This document shows positions 53,756-62,894 of a stretch of DNA of 64,000 nucleotides, one piece after another (the first letter of the stretch is position 1; each line of letters opens with the position of its first letter). This DNA comes from Ferrovibrio sp035304305 (GTDB taxonomy: Bacteria > Pseudomonadota > Alphaproteobacteria > Ferrovibrionales > Ferrovibrionaceae), in assembly GCF_035304305.1 (NCBI RefSeq), contig NZ_DATGQG010000072.1:1-64000 (forward strand), in the 5' to 3' direction. The position numbers were made by a program, and so were the translations under genes. Below the pieces are notes generated by a model that was not told the origin of the DNA, made no database searches, and worked only from the letters and a program-made list of their open reading frames with translations.

Positions 53756-54343
53756 ATGGGAGAGGAGGACGGCGTGTCTCTGCGCCATCCGGCCGATCTG
53801 CCTGGCGGGCGCCTGATTCTGGTGGTCGGCGCCAGCGGAGTCGGCAAGGACAGCCTGCTGGACGGAGCGCGCAGGGCTCTGGCCGGTCGCGACGACATTG
53901 TGTTTCCCCGCCGCATCATCACGCGCCCGCCGGGGCTGGGGGGCGAGGATTACATCGCGGTGTCCGAGGCAGAGTTTCTGGAATTGCAGCGGCAGTCGCG
54001 ATTCGCCCTGCACTGGTCGGCACATGGGCTGCATTACGGCATTTCCCGCGACATCGACGAGGATCTGCGGCAGGAGCGGAAGGTCGTGGTGAATGCGTCC
54101 CGCGCCATACTCGATGCGGCGCGACGGCAGTATCACGCTCTCCGCATCGTTCACGTCACGGCCGCTCCGGCCGTGATCGCCGCGCGCCTGCGGCAGCGCG
54201 GCCGCGAAACCGAGGCGGAAATCGCCGCCCGGCTTCAGCGCGCGGTTCCAGCCGATCTGTCCAACGGTGACGACGTCGTGGTCTGCGAAAATGACGGGCC
54301 GCTGTCCGAGGGACTCGCGCGGTTCCTCCAGCTGATTGCCTGA
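53756..54343 (+). CDS. phnN: Ribose 1,5-bisphosphate phosphokinase PhnN
   Basis: PhnN phosphorylates ribose 1,5-bisphosphate to PRPP, normally at the end of the C-P lyase phosphonate pathway. The 195-residue protein has Walker A GASGVGKDS near residues 25-33, FPRRIITRPPGLGGEDY and the HWSAHGLHYGI segment characteristic of PhnN and distinct from guanylate kinase. No phn genes are near; it is coupled to a hybrid kinase. A role in PRPP or nucleotide salvage is an alternative. Confidence 0.88.
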   Translation: MGEEDGVSLRHPADLPGGRLILVVGASGVGKDSLLDGARRALAGRDDIVFPRRIITRPPGLGGEDYIAVSEAEFLELQRQSRFALHWSAHGLHYGISRDIDEDLRQERKVVVNASRAILDAARRQYHALRIVHVTAAPAVIAARLRQRGRETEAEIAARLQRAVPADLSNGDDVVVCENDGPLSEGLARFLQLIA

Positions 54344-54349
54344 ATCCGG

Positions 54350-54754
54350 TCAGGCGAAGAGGTGAAAGCCCTCGGGAATCCGCTCGGGTTGCCTGCCCTC
54401 GATCATCTCTTCGGCCATGGCGACGCATTCGACGATATGCGCCGGCGGATAAGGTTTGCCGATATAGCCTAGCGCCAGATGACGGTGGAGGAAGGCTTCG
54501 CTCGCCTCGGCGCTGACAAAGATGCAGGGGAAGTCGAAACGCTCTCGCGCTTCCTTCACGAATTCGGTCCCGCGGCTGCCATAGCGCAGCCGGATATCGA
54601 CCAGGGCCAAGTCCGGCATCTGCCCCTGGGCAATGATGCCGAAGGCACCGGCAACCGTTTCGGCCGGGCCGAGCACCTCGTAGCCAGCCTCGGAGAGCTC
54701 TTCGGCCAGCAGGCTGGCGAGCAATTCGTCGTCTTCAAGAACCAGGACTTTCAT
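54350..54754 (-). CDS. Single-domain response regulator
   Basis: The 134-residue protein is a lone receiver domain: acidic pocket EDD at residues 7-9, phospho-acceptor D53 in LVDIRL, S/T switch in CIFVSAE, and K100 in YIGKPY. It has no output domain, so it is probably a phosphate sink or shuttle for the hybrid kinase next door, or part of a general stress signalling path. It converges with phnN, 6 bases between stops. A possible ECF promoter lies upstream. Confidence 0.9.
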   Translation of the reverse strand: MKVLVLEDDELLASLLAEELSEAGYEVLGPAETVAGAFGIIAQGQMPDLALVDIRLRYGSRGTEFVKEARERFDFPCIFVSAEASEAFLHRHLALGYIGKPYPPAHIVECVAMAEEMIEGRQPERIPEGFHLFA

Positions 54755-54791
54755 CAGCAACTCATGTGACGGCGGGGCTACACCCGAATGT

Positions 54792-54817
54792 AACCCCCGG
54801 GAGTTGCTGGGGGTTCC
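54792..54817 (-). promoter_or_regulatory. Possible EcfG-type promoter/hairpin before the receiver gene
   Basis: On the minus strand GGAAC (54817-54813) is followed after 17 bases by GGTT (54795-54792), close to the GGAAC-N16-17-CGTT pattern of general-stress ECF promoters. The same bases form an inverted repeat, AACCCCC (54792-54798) with GGGGGTT (54809-54815), which could instead be a weak terminator of the AceE-like gene. The -10 match is imperfect, so either reading is tentative. Confidence 0.3.
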
Positions 54818-54819
54818 CG

Positions 54820-57237
54820 TCAGATTGCGTGCAGGCGCCGCACCGGCCGGCCCGGCACCAGGGCCTGCGCGGCGGCAGCAATGGCCTGCGCGTCCAAGCC
54901 ATAATGGCGGTAAAGGTCGCCAATCGTGCCGGTCTGGCCGAAATGCTCCACGCCGAGCGACCGGACCCGGTGCCCGTGAACGGCTCCCAGCCACGCCAGG
55001 GTCGCAGGATGGCCGTCCAGGACGGTGACGATGCCGCAATGCGCCGGCAGCCCGGCAAGCAGCCGCTCGATATGGCTGCGGGCATGAACCAGACCACGTT
55101 CCCGCACGCGTTGCGCGGCCGCCCAGCCGGCATTCAGCCGGTCGGCCGAGGTGATGGCGAGGACCGCCACTTCGCGCCGCGCCTCGCCGATCATGCCGGC
55201 GGCTTCGATGGCCTCGGGCGCCACGGCGCCGGAATAGGCGATCACGATTTCGGTATTGGGGCCCGGCGGGCGCAGCCAGTAGGCGCCGTCAACGATGCCG
55301 TGGCGCAGGTCCGGCGTCATGTCGCGGCGGATCTGCTCCAGGCTGCGGGTCGAGAGCCGCAGATAGACCGAGCCGCCGATTTCGTCGCGCAGCCAGTTGC
55401 GCTCGTTCGGCTGACCCTCGCCGTTGCGCTGCAGGTAATCGAAGGCAAAGCGCAGGATGACAGCCAGTTCGTCCACATAGGCCGGCTCGAAGGAGGCGAG
55501 TCCGTCCTGCGCCATGCCGATCAGCGGCGTTGAGATCGACTGATGCGCGCCGCCTTCCGGCGCTAGGGTCACGCCCGATGGCGTTGCGACGACGATGAAG
55601 CGGGCATCCTGGTAGCAGGCATAGTTCAGCGCATCCAGGCCGCGGCAGATGAAGGGATCATACAGCGTGCCGATCGGCAGCAGCCGCTCGCCGAACAGCG
55701 AATGCGACAGGCCGAGCGCGGAGAGCAGCGTGAACAGGTTCATCTCGGCGATGCCGAGTTCCAGATGCTGCCCCTTGGGCGAGAACTCCCAGGTGAAGGT
55801 GGAAGGGATCTTCTCCTTGCGGAACAGATCCGCCATTGCCTCCTGGGCGAAAAGACCGCGACGGTTGACCCAGGGCCCGAGATTGGTCGAGACGGTCACG
55901 TCCGGCGCGGTGGTGACGATGCGGTCGGCAAAGCCCTCCGATGACCGCGCGATCTCGTTGAGAATCAGGCCGAAGCCCTGCTGTGTCGACATCTCGGGCT
56001 GCTGCGGCGCGGGCAGGGAGTCCGGGATCGGAATCACCTCGGCCTGCCGGCGGCGCTGCTTCAGCCGGTTGTAGGGTACCTCCGAAATGAAGCGGGACAG
56101 AGCCGCTTCATCATATCTCAGGCCCTCGAATCTGTCCCATTCATGCCCCGGCCGGATGCCCATCATCTGGCGGAAGCCGTCCATCTGCGCCGGTGTCAGC
56201 ATGCCGGCGTGATTGTCCTTGTGACCCGCCAGTGGCAGGCCGAAGCCTTTGACCGTGTAGGCAAGGAAAACCACCGGGCGGTCGTCCGTCCGGTGCGCGA
56301 ACGCCTCCAGAAGGGTCGGCAGGTCATGGCCCGCCAGATTGGTCATCAGCTGCGCGAGCTCGTCATCGCTGCGCCGCTCGAGCAGCGCGTTGATCTCGCC
56401 CTGGTCGCCGAGATCCTCCAGCAGCCGCCGGCGCCAGGCTGCGCCGCCCTGGAAGGTGAGCGCGGAATAGAGCTGGTTCGGGCAGGAATCGATCCACTGC
56501 CGCAGCTTCTCGCCGCCGGGTTCGCGGAAGGCCGATTCCAGCCGCTGGCCGTATTTGAGCGTCACGATCTCCCAGCCGAAGGCGCGGAACAGCGCTTCCA
56601 GCCGGTCGTAAAGGCCCTCGCGCACCACCGCATCCAGGCTCTGCCTGTTGTAGTCGATGATCCACCAGGTATTGCGCAGGCCCTGTTTCCAGCCTTCCAG
56701 CAGGGCCTCGAAAATGTTGCCCTCATCCATTTCGGCGTCGCCGATCAGGGCGACCATGCGCCCTTCCGGCAGGTCGCGCGCCCAGCCGCGGGCCTTCAGG
56801 TAATCCTGCACCAGACTGGCAAAGATCGTCTGCGCTGCGCCCAGGCCCACCGAGCCGGTGGAGAAGTCGACGTCCTCGGTGTCCTTGGTGCGCGACGGAT
56901 AGGATTGCGCGCCCTTGTAGCCGCGGAAGGCTTCCAGCTTCTCGCGGCTCTGGCGGCCCATCAGATAGTGGATGGCATGAAAGACCGGGCTGGCATGCGG
57001 TTTCACCGCCACGCGGTCGCTGGGCCGCAGGGCATGGAAATACAGCGCCGTCATGATCGTCGCGAGCGAGGCGCTGGAGGCCTGGTGGCCGCCGACCTTC
57101 AGGCCGTCCGGCTTCTCCCGCAGATGATTGGCGTTGTGGATCATCCAGGTGGAGAGCCAGAGCACCTTGCGCTCAAGCTCGCTCAGGATGTCGATCAGGT
57201 TTTTGTCGATCTGCGCGTCAGGATGGGGAGAGGGCAT
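54820..57237 (-). CDS. Thiamine-diphosphate enzyme, AceE/transketolase-like
   Basis: The 805-residue protein has the ThDP motif from GD at residues 166-167 to N197 (IDYN), and sequence of the homodimeric pyruvate dehydrogenase E1 (AceE) type, although databases often call such proteins transketolase. The N-terminal LKVGGHQASSASLATIMTAL segment and GLGAAQTIFASLVQDYL are AceE-like. Alphaproteobacteria normally use a heterodimeric E1, so this looks accessory. It lies downstream of a P-type ATPase and stress protein with a 70-base gap. Substrate is uncertain: pyruvate or another 2-oxo acid or ketose. Confidence 0.8.
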   Translation of the reverse strand: MPSPHPDAQIDKNLIDILSELERKVLWLSTWMIHNANHLREKPDGLKVGGHQASSASLATIMTALYFHALRPSDRVAVKPHASPVFHAIHYLMGRQSREKLEAFRGYKGAQSYPSRTKDTEDVDFSTGSVGLGAAQTIFASLVQDYLKARGWARDLPEGRMVALIGDAEMDEGNIFEALLEGWKQGLRNTWWIIDYNRQSLDAVVREGLYDRLEALFRAFGWEIVTLKYGQRLESAFREPGGEKLRQWIDSCPNQLYSALTFQGGAAWRRRLLEDLGDQGEINALLERRSDDELAQLMTNLAGHDLPTLLEAFAHRTDDRPVVFLAYTVKGFGLPLAGHKDNHAGMLTPAQMDGFRQMMGIRPGHEWDRFEGLRYDEAALSRFISEVPYNRLKQRRRQAEVIPIPDSLPAPQQPEMSTQQGFGLILNEIARSSEGFADRIVTTAPDVTVSTNLGPWVNRRGLFAQEAMADLFRKEKIPSTFTWEFSPKGQHLELGIAEMNLFTLLSALGLSHSLFGERLLPIGTLYDPFICRGLDALNYACYQDARFIVVATPSGVTLAPEGGAHQSISTPLIGMAQDGLASFEPAYVDELAVILRFAFDYLQRNGEGQPNERNWLRDEIGGSVYLRLSTRSLEQIRRDMTPDLRHGIVDGAYWLRPPGPNTEIVIAYSGAVAPEAIEAAGMIGEARREVAVLAITSADRLNAGWAAAQRVRERGLVHARSHIERLLAGLPAHCGIVTVLDGHPATLAWLGAVHGHRVRSLGVEHFGQTGTIGDLYRHYGLDAQAIAAAAQALVPGRPVRRLHAI

Positions 57238-57307
57238 CGGCTGGCCTGGGAATCCGTACAGAAGACGGTATGCCGAAAATCCCTTTTGGCAATCCGGATT
57301 CTGGGAA

Positions 57308-60007
57308 TCAATCCTCGTCCTCGCCGTTCCTGAGCTCGTCGAACCAGCCGAGATGCCGCAGCAGGATTTTTTCCCCTTCGAGTAGCAGCATCAGGCCGAA
57401 GCCGATGCCTATGATCAGTGCACCGTCCTGGAGCAGCAGCGGCCGGCTTCCGAACACCGCCTGCATGAAGGGCGCATAGGTGAAGGCGAGCTGGGCCACG
57501 ACGAGGATGGCGATCGCCCCAAGCGCGATCGGCGTGCCGAGCAGCCCGCGCAGGGTCAGCGAGGTCATGTGCAGGTAACGCACGTTGAACAGGTAGAAAA
57601 TCTCGCCGACGATGAACATGTTGACCACCATCGTGCGCGCGGTCTCCACGTCGCGGCCGGTATTCAGGGCATAAAAGAAGAGCCCGAGCGCGGCGGCGGC
57701 CAGCAATACCGAGACGATGATGACCCGCCAGAGCAGGAAGGGCGAAAGCAGCGATGCGTTGGCGGCGCGCGGCGGCCGGCGCATCACGCCGGGCTCGGGC
57801 GGCTCGAATGCAAGCACCAGTCCCAGCGTTCCCGTCAGGATCAGGTTTACCCAGAGGATCTGGGTCGCCGTCATCGGAAGGCTGAAGCCCAGCAGGATCG
57901 CCAGCACCACGGCAACGGTTTCCGCACCGTTGGTCGGAATTTCCCAGGCAATCACCTTTCGGATGTTGTCGTGGACCGTGCGGCCCTCGCTCACCGCGCG
58001 CACGATGGAGGCGAAATTGTCGTCCAGCAGCACCATCTGGGCCGCTTCCTTCGCCGCTTCCGTGCCCTTGATTCCCATCGCCGTTCCGACCGCGGCCTGC
58101 TTGAGGGACGGTGCGTCATTCACGCCGTCGCCCGTCATCGCCACGATATGGCCGTTCTTCTGCAGGGCCTGCACGATGCGCAGCTTGTGCTCGGGGCTGG
58201 TGCGCGCGAAGACGGCGATGCGCTCGACCGCCTGCTGCAGCTCGGCATCCGACAGCCGGTCGAGATCGGCGCCGGTCGCGACCTGCGGATCGTCCGCGAT
58301 GTCCAGCTGACGGGCGATGGCAGCGGCCGTGGCGGCGTGGTCGCCCGTGATCATCTTGACCGCAATGCGCGCCGAACGGCACTGCCGGATCGCCTCCCTG
58401 GCTTCCGGTCTCGGGGGATCGATGAATCCGATCAGGCCGAGAAACGCGATTCCATCCGCCACGTCGCTGAACTGCAGCCGCTCCGGCGCGTCCGGCAGCG
58501 TCTTCATGCCGAAGGCAAGAACCCGCTCGCCCTGGGCACCCGCAGCGGCGATATGCTCGGCCCAGGCGTCCGTATCGATGGAGCCGGCCCGCCCCAACAG
58601 GGCTTCCGCCGCGCCCTTGATGAATATGACCGCTTCGCCCGACGGCGTCCGATGCAGCGTCGCCATGAACCGGTAGGCGGGATCGAACGGAATCTCGTCG
58701 ATTCGCGGCCAGGCTTCCCGGATTTCGGCCGGATCGAGGCCTGCCTTCATGGCGAGCGCCAGCAGGGCGCCTTCCATGGGATCGCCGTTCACATGCCAAT
58801 GCCCGTCGGCGGCGGCGAGCTGCGCGTCGTTGCACAGCAGGCCGCAGCGAAGCAGATCGGTCAGCGCGGGATCGATGGCGGGCCGGTCTCCGGTGAGCTG
58901 GTCGGACAGTTCGCCTTCGGGCGCATAGCCCGAACCGCTCGCCAGAATCTGCCGGTCTCCGATGATGATCCGCCGTGCCGTCATTTCGTTGCGGGTCAGG
59001 GTGCCGGTCTTGTCGGTGCAGATCACCGTCGTCGCGCCGAGGGTTTCCACCGCGGGCAGTTTGCGGATCACGGCATTACGCATCGCCATGCGCCGCACGC
59101 CGATGGCAAGAGTTATGGTGATCACCGCCGGCAGGCCCTCCGGGACGATGCCCACCGCGAGGGCCACCACGGCGATGAGCATCTCGACCCAGTCCAGATC
59201 GCGGACCAGAACGCCGAAGGTGAACAGGGCCGCGCCGCCGGCCAGCACAACCCAGGTAAACCGCTTGGCGAAACGGTCGATCTGGCGCAGCAGCGGCGTG
59301 CTCAGCGGCTCCACTTTCTGCAGCAGCGAGCTGATCCGGCCGATCTGCGTGCGGATCCCGGTTTCCACCACCACGCCGATACCTTGGCCCGCCGCCACAA
59401 GGGTGCCGGAGAAGGCCATGTTCCGCCGGTCGCCCAGCGGCGTTTCCGGGCCGACGGCCTGCTCATGCTTTTCCGCGGGCACCGATTCGCCCGTCAGCAC
59501 CGCTTCCTCGACCAGAAGGCGCCTGGCGCGCAGCAGGCGCAGATCGGCAGGCACCCGGTCGCCGGCCTCGAGAAGGACGACGTCGCCCGGAACGAGATCG
59601 CGCACCGCGACGGCTTCGCGCCGCCCCTCGCGCAGCACCGTTGCCTGGGGAGCGATCATCTGCCGGATCGCGTCCAGGGCCTGTTCCGCGCGGCCCTCCT
59701 GAATGAAGCCGATGACCGCATTCACGATCACGAGGGCGATGATCACGCCGGCATCGACGAGATGCCCGAGCACTAGTGCCGCCGCCGCACCCAGCAGCAG
59801 GAAGTAGATCAGGACATTGTTGAACTGGGCGAGGAACCGCCAGAGCGCCGACCGTCCCCTGGCCGCGGGAATCTCATTCAGTCCGTAGCGCTGGCGTCGC
59901 GCCGCGGCCTCGGCCTCCGGCAGGCCCTGATCGTTTGCTGCCAGCTGCGCCAGAACGGCACCGGCGGGCAGGGCATGCCAGACGGGATCGCCACGATCCG
60001 CATCCAT
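57308..60007 (-). CDS. Cation-transporting P-type ATPase (P2 type)
   Basis: The 899-residue ATPase has an N-terminal cation-ATPase domain, actuator motif TGES (172-175), M4 motif PEGLP (289-293), phosphorylation site D332 in DKTGTLTRN, and the hinge TGDGVNDAPSLKQA. It resembles P2-type Ca2+/Na+ pumps, but the M6 region reads VNLILTGTLGLVLAFEPPE, with threonine where the SERCA-type acid is found, so the ion is unclear. It begins 2 bases after the stress-protein stop, forming an operon with it. Confidence 0.88.
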   Translation of the reverse strand: MDADRGDPVWHALPAGAVLAQLAANDQGLPEAEAAARRQRYGLNEIPAARGRSALWRFLAQFNNVLIYFLLLGAAAALVLGHLVDAGVIIALVIVNAVIGFIQEGRAEQALDAIRQMIAPQATVLREGRREAVAVRDLVPGDVVLLEAGDRVPADLRLLRARRLLVEEAVLTGESVPAEKHEQAVGPETPLGDRRNMAFSGTLVAAGQGIGVVVETGIRTQIGRISSLLQKVEPLSTPLLRQIDRFAKRFTWVVLAGGAALFTFGVLVRDLDWVEMLIAVVALAVGIVPEGLPAVITITLAIGVRRMAMRNAVIRKLPAVETLGATTVICTDKTGTLTRNEMTARRIIIGDRQILASGSGYAPEGELSDQLTGDRPAIDPALTDLLRCGLLCNDAQLAAADGHWHVNGDPMEGALLALAMKAGLDPAEIREAWPRIDEIPFDPAYRFMATLHRTPSGEAVIFIKGAAEALLGRAGSIDTDAWAEHIAAAGAQGERVLAFGMKTLPDAPERLQFSDVADGIAFLGLIGFIDPPRPEAREAIRQCRSARIAVKMITGDHAATAAAIARQLDIADDPQVATGADLDRLSDAELQQAVERIAVFARTSPEHKLRIVQALQKNGHIVAMTGDGVNDAPSLKQAAVGTAMGIKGTEAAKEAAQMVLLDDNFASIVRAVSEGRTVHDNIRKVIAWEIPTNGAETVAVVLAILLGFSLPMTATQILWVNLILTGTLGLVLAFEPPEPGVMRRPPRAANASLLSPFLLWRVIIVSVLLAAAALGLFFYALNTGRDVETARTMVVNMFIVGEIFYLFNVRYLHMTSLTLRGLLGTPIALGAIAILVVAQLAFTYAPFMQAVFGSRPLLLQDGALIIGIGFGLMLLLEGEKILLRHLGWFDELRNGEDED

Positions 60008-60009
60008 CC

Positions 60010-60933
60010 CTATGCGTCTCCGTCGGCATTCCGGCCGATCAGCGCCGCACGCGGTTCGCGGACGAGAAGCACATCGCCGGGAGAAAATTCGACGATTTTC
60101 CTGGCCGTGCTTCCGATCAGAACATCGAGTATGCCGCTCCGGCCATGGCTGCCCAGGCAGACGAGGCCGGCGCCGCGGTCTTCCATATAGGCTCGGATCA
60201 TGATCTCGGGGCGCCCGTATTCGACCAGGGTCGTCACGGCGCGCTTCCGGTCTTCGCCAAGAGCGGATTGAGCCAGAAACCTGTCGCAGGCCTGCTGCCC
60301 CATTGTGCGGAACTGGTCCTGCAATCCGGCGTCGTCGAGAAATGCTGCCATCGGAACGTCGAAGGCGTGGAACAGGGTCAGCGTCGTATCCGGGAAGAAG
60401 GCCGCCGCCGCGTTGAGCGCATGGCGGGAGGATTCGGAGAAGTCGGTGGCAATGACGATTTCCTGATAGGACCTGGCCCGCGCTTTCACGACGAGTACGG
60501 GCACCGTCGCGCGGCGAATCAGGCGGTCGACCGTCGCGCCGAGGAAGTAGCGGCCGAGGGTTTCGTCCCGGGCGATGCCGGTAATGATCAGGTCGCAGCC
60601 TTCCGTTCGGGCAACCTCGTCGATCATCGCAGCCGGGTCGCCTTCGGCAACCGTCAGCGTGAAATGGTCCAGGTGGCCGGCCAGGTCGCGGCGCAGACGC
60701 GCCTCGGCAAGGGCCTTGCGGTCACGTGGCCGGCGCCAGCTCGGCAGGTCGTCCAGTTGCCGTTGCTCGATGAACCGCTCCGCCGGGTTCAGCACGTGGA
60801 GGACATGCAACGGCGCCTGCCACTGCCGGGACAGCAAGGCGGCACGGTCCGTGGCGCGGTCGCAGCGGGCGCTCAGATCCGTGGCGAGCAGCAGTTTCTT
60901 CGGCGGACCTTTCGTCCAGCTTGCCTCGGTCAC
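60010..60933 (-). CDS. Double-domain universal stress protein
   Basis: The 307-residue protein holds two UspA folds, residues about 12-145 (KKLLLATDLSARCDRATDRA) and 155-300 (EIVIATDFSESSRHALNAA), each ending in an ATP-binding G-2x-G-9x-GS/T-like loop (for example CLGSHGRSGILDVLIGSTA). Translation is set at GTG 60933, which has GGAG 9 bases upstream; a longer ATG at 60978 is less likely. It precedes the P-type ATPase by 2 bases and is probably induced under stress or low oxygen. Confidence 0.88.
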   Translation of the reverse strand: MTEASWTKGPPKKLLLATDLSARCDRATDRAALLSRQWQAPLHVLHVLNPAERFIEQRQLDDLPSWRRPRDRKALAEARLRRDLAGHLDHFTLTVAEGDPAAMIDEVARTEGCDLIITGIARDETLGRYFLGATVDRLIRRATVPVLVVKARARSYQEIVIATDFSESSRHALNAAAAFFPDTTLTLFHAFDVPMAAFLDDAGLQDQFRTMGQQACDRFLAQSALGEDRKRAVTTLVEYGRPEIMIRAYMEDRGAGLVCLGSHGRSGILDVLIGSTARKIVEFSPGDVLLVREPRAALIGRNADGDA

Positions 60934-61029
60934 TTTGACACTCCGATCTGAATGCGAGAGCCGATGGCCGGCACCCATGCTTTGAAAATGCACTGGCGTC
61001 CGGGACGGCCCGTCCCCTAAGTTTGACCA

Positions 61030-62007
61030 ATGATCATGGCCCTCGCAACCTGCCTGGCGGCACTCCTCATCCTGGTGCTTGGAGCCGAGCTGGTTACCCG
61101 TGGCGGCAGCACGCTTGCCGGTCAGCTCGGCATTCGCCCGATCCTGATCGGCCTGACCGTGGTGGCGGTGGGTACGAGCGCGCCGGAGCTTGCGGTGGGC
61201 ATCGAGGCCGCGCTCCAGGGAGCGGGGGCGCTGGCGATCGGCAACATCGCCGGCACGAATACCGTGAACGTCCTCCTGATCCTTGGCCTCAGCGCGGCGA
61301 TCCGCCCGCTTGCGCTCCGCATGGAGACGATCCGGATGGATCTGCCGGTAATGGTCGTGAGTGCGCTGGCCATGCTGGTCATGGCATTTGACGGCGCCCT
61401 GACCCGCACCGAAGGCATCCTGCTGCTGCTGGGGGGATGCGGTTACACGGCGGTGGTCGTCATACTGGCGCGGCAGGAAAGCCGGATGGTCAAGATCCGC
61501 TTTGCCGAGGAATACAATGTACCGGAACGGATCCGGAGCAGTCGGGCGGGCATTGCACGCAGCACGGTCACCCTGCTCGTCGGCATCGCCGTGATCGTGG
61601 TGGCCGCCGACTGGCTCGTCGACAGCGCCGTTACGCTCGCCCGCATCTGGGGCGTCACCGACGCCTTCATCGGCCTGACTATCGTCGCGATCGGCACCTC
61701 TGCGCCGGAATTCGTGACCACGATCCTGTCCACGCTGAAAAAGGAGCGGGACATTGCCATCGGCAATCTGCTGGGCAGCAGCGTCTACAACATCCTGTTC
61801 ATCCTCGGTGCCACTGCGGCGGTGACGCCGGCTGACATACCGGTCACGCCGGAACTGATCCGGATCGACATCCCCGTCATGGCGGGTGTGGCGATGGTCT
61901 GCGTGCCGGTTTTTCTTTCCGGCCGGCAGATATCGCGCGTCGAAGGGACGCTGTTCGTAATCGCCTATCTGCTGTATCTGGCATTCCTGCTGGTGACGCG
62001 CACCTGA
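61030..62007 (+). CDS. Calcium/sodium (CaCA) antiporter
   Basis: The 325-residue membrane protein has about ten helices with the two inverted alpha repeats of the CaCA family: VGTSAPELAVGIEAAL...AIGNIAGTNTVNVLLILG and IGTSAPEFVTTILSTL...AIGNLLGSSVYNILFILG, holding the conserved glutamates that bind cations. YrbG-like proteins exchange Ca2+ or Na+ for protons. It is divergent from the Usp-ATPase operon by 96 bases and convergent with the second Usp gene. Ion specificity is not determined. Confidence 0.93.
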   Translation: MIMALATCLAALLILVLGAELVTRGGSTLAGQLGIRPILIGLTVVAVGTSAPELAVGIEAALQGAGALAIGNIAGTNTVNVLLILGLSAAIRPLALRMETIRMDLPVMVVSALAMLVMAFDGALTRTEGILLLLGGCGYTAVVVILARQESRMVKIRFAEEYNVPERIRSSRAGIARSTVTLLVGIAVIVVAADWLVDSAVTLARIWGVTDAFIGLTIVAIGTSAPEFVTTILSTLKKERDIAIGNLLGSSVYNILFILGATAAVTPADIPVTPELIRIDIPVMAGVAMVCVPVFLSGRQISRVEGTLFVIAYLLYLAFLLVTRT

Positions 62008-62009
62008 CG

Positions 62010-62837
62010 TCAATGGGAAAAGAACACCGGGACGAAGAGTTCCTGCAGCATCCGGCGCGTCACCCCGCCGAGCATGATCTCCCAGAGCCTGGGATAGCCG
62101 TAGCCGCCCATGACGATCATGTCGACGCCAAGATCCATGGCGCGGGTCTGGATCAGCGGGAAGGCATCGGCCGCAGAGGCAATGAACGGCTCCACGGCCA
62201 GCGTGACGCCCTGGCGTGAGAGATGCGTCGCGATATCCGCGCCGATGATTCGGCGAGACACCGCATCCTCGGTGACTTCCATGACGGTCACTTCCCTGGC
62301 CTGACGCAGCAGCGGCAGCGCATCCGACACGGCGCGTGCCGCGGGTGCCGATGCCTTCCAGGCAATGAGAATGTTGCGGCCAACGGTCTTCACCTCGCGG
62401 TCGCGGGGGAAGACGATCACCGGTCGGCCGGCGGTCACGATGGTTCTGCCCGGATCCGGACTGTAGGGCGGCTCGAGGTCGAGCCCGGTCTGCCGCTGCC
62501 CGATGACGACAAGATCGCTGTAATAGCCATGGGCCACCAGCGTGTTGTCGATATCGCCTTCGACATCCCGCCATTCGATGTTGATGCCGAATCTGCCCGC
62601 CGTGGCGTCGACCATCTTCCTGGCCGCCTTCGCCTGCTCTTCCTGGGCCTCACGCTGTACCTGGATCACCGTGTCGGCGACTCCGGTCCCCATCACATCG
62701 GCCGGGATGAAGGGCGGGTGCCGGATATGCAGGGCGGTCAGATGGGCCTGGTGATCCCTGGCCAGACCGGCGGCATAGTTCAGCCGGTGCTGTGCTTCAG
62801 CCCGGCCATCGGCATAGACGAGGATATCGCGGAGCAT
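62010..62837 (-). CDS. Double-domain universal stress protein
   Basis: The 275-residue protein has two UspA-like halves (1-145 and about 152-275), for example MLRDILVYADGRAEAQHRLNYA and NILIAWKASAPAARAVSDAL, with a nucleotide loop in MGGYGYPRLWEIMLGG. The first loop is degenerate. It is transcribed away from prs, and its predicted -10 box GATAAT sits at the right distance from an FNR-type palindrome, so oxygen-dependent induction is likely. It resembles stress proteins of low-oxygen regulons. Confidence 0.9.
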   Translation of the reverse strand: MLRDILVYADGRAEAQHRLNYAAGLARDHQAHLTALHIRHPPFIPADVMGTGVADTVIQVQREAQEEQAKAARKMVDATAGRFGINIEWRDVEGDIDNTLVAHGYYSDLVVIGQRQTGLDLEPPYSPDPGRTIVTAGRPVIVFPRDREVKTVGRNILIAWKASAPAARAVSDALPLLRQAREVTVMEVTEDAVSRRIIGADIATHLSRQGVTLAVEPFIASAADAFPLIQTRAMDLGVDMIVMGGYGYPRLWEIMLGGVTRRMLQELFVPVFFSH

Positions 62838-62866
62838 GGGTTTTCCATTCGGCGGTTATGAAATTG

Positions 62867-62872
62867 ATTATC
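62867..62872 (-). promoter_or_regulatory. -10 box of the stress-protein promoter
   Basis: GATAAT read on the minus strand (62872-62867) matches the -10 consensus at five of six positions. Its expected start point near 62860 is about 41.5 bases from the centre of the FNR-type site (62901.5), the standard spacing of a class II FNR-activated promoter. The leader to the ATG at 62837 would be about 23 nt. Confidence 0.6.
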
Positions 62873-62894
62873 CGGGCAAGGTTGCCATCTGTCA

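Noticed and set aside
61023..61036. FNR-type site TTGACCAATGATCA before the CaCA gene
   Set aside because: The half-sites do not match TTGAT-N4-ATCAA in spacing and it overlaps the start codon.
60010..62574. One long minus-strand frame joining the stress protein to the antisense of the CaCA gene
   Set aside because: Only the first 307 codons from GTG 60933 match universal stress proteins; the rest is antisense to a clear antiporter gene.
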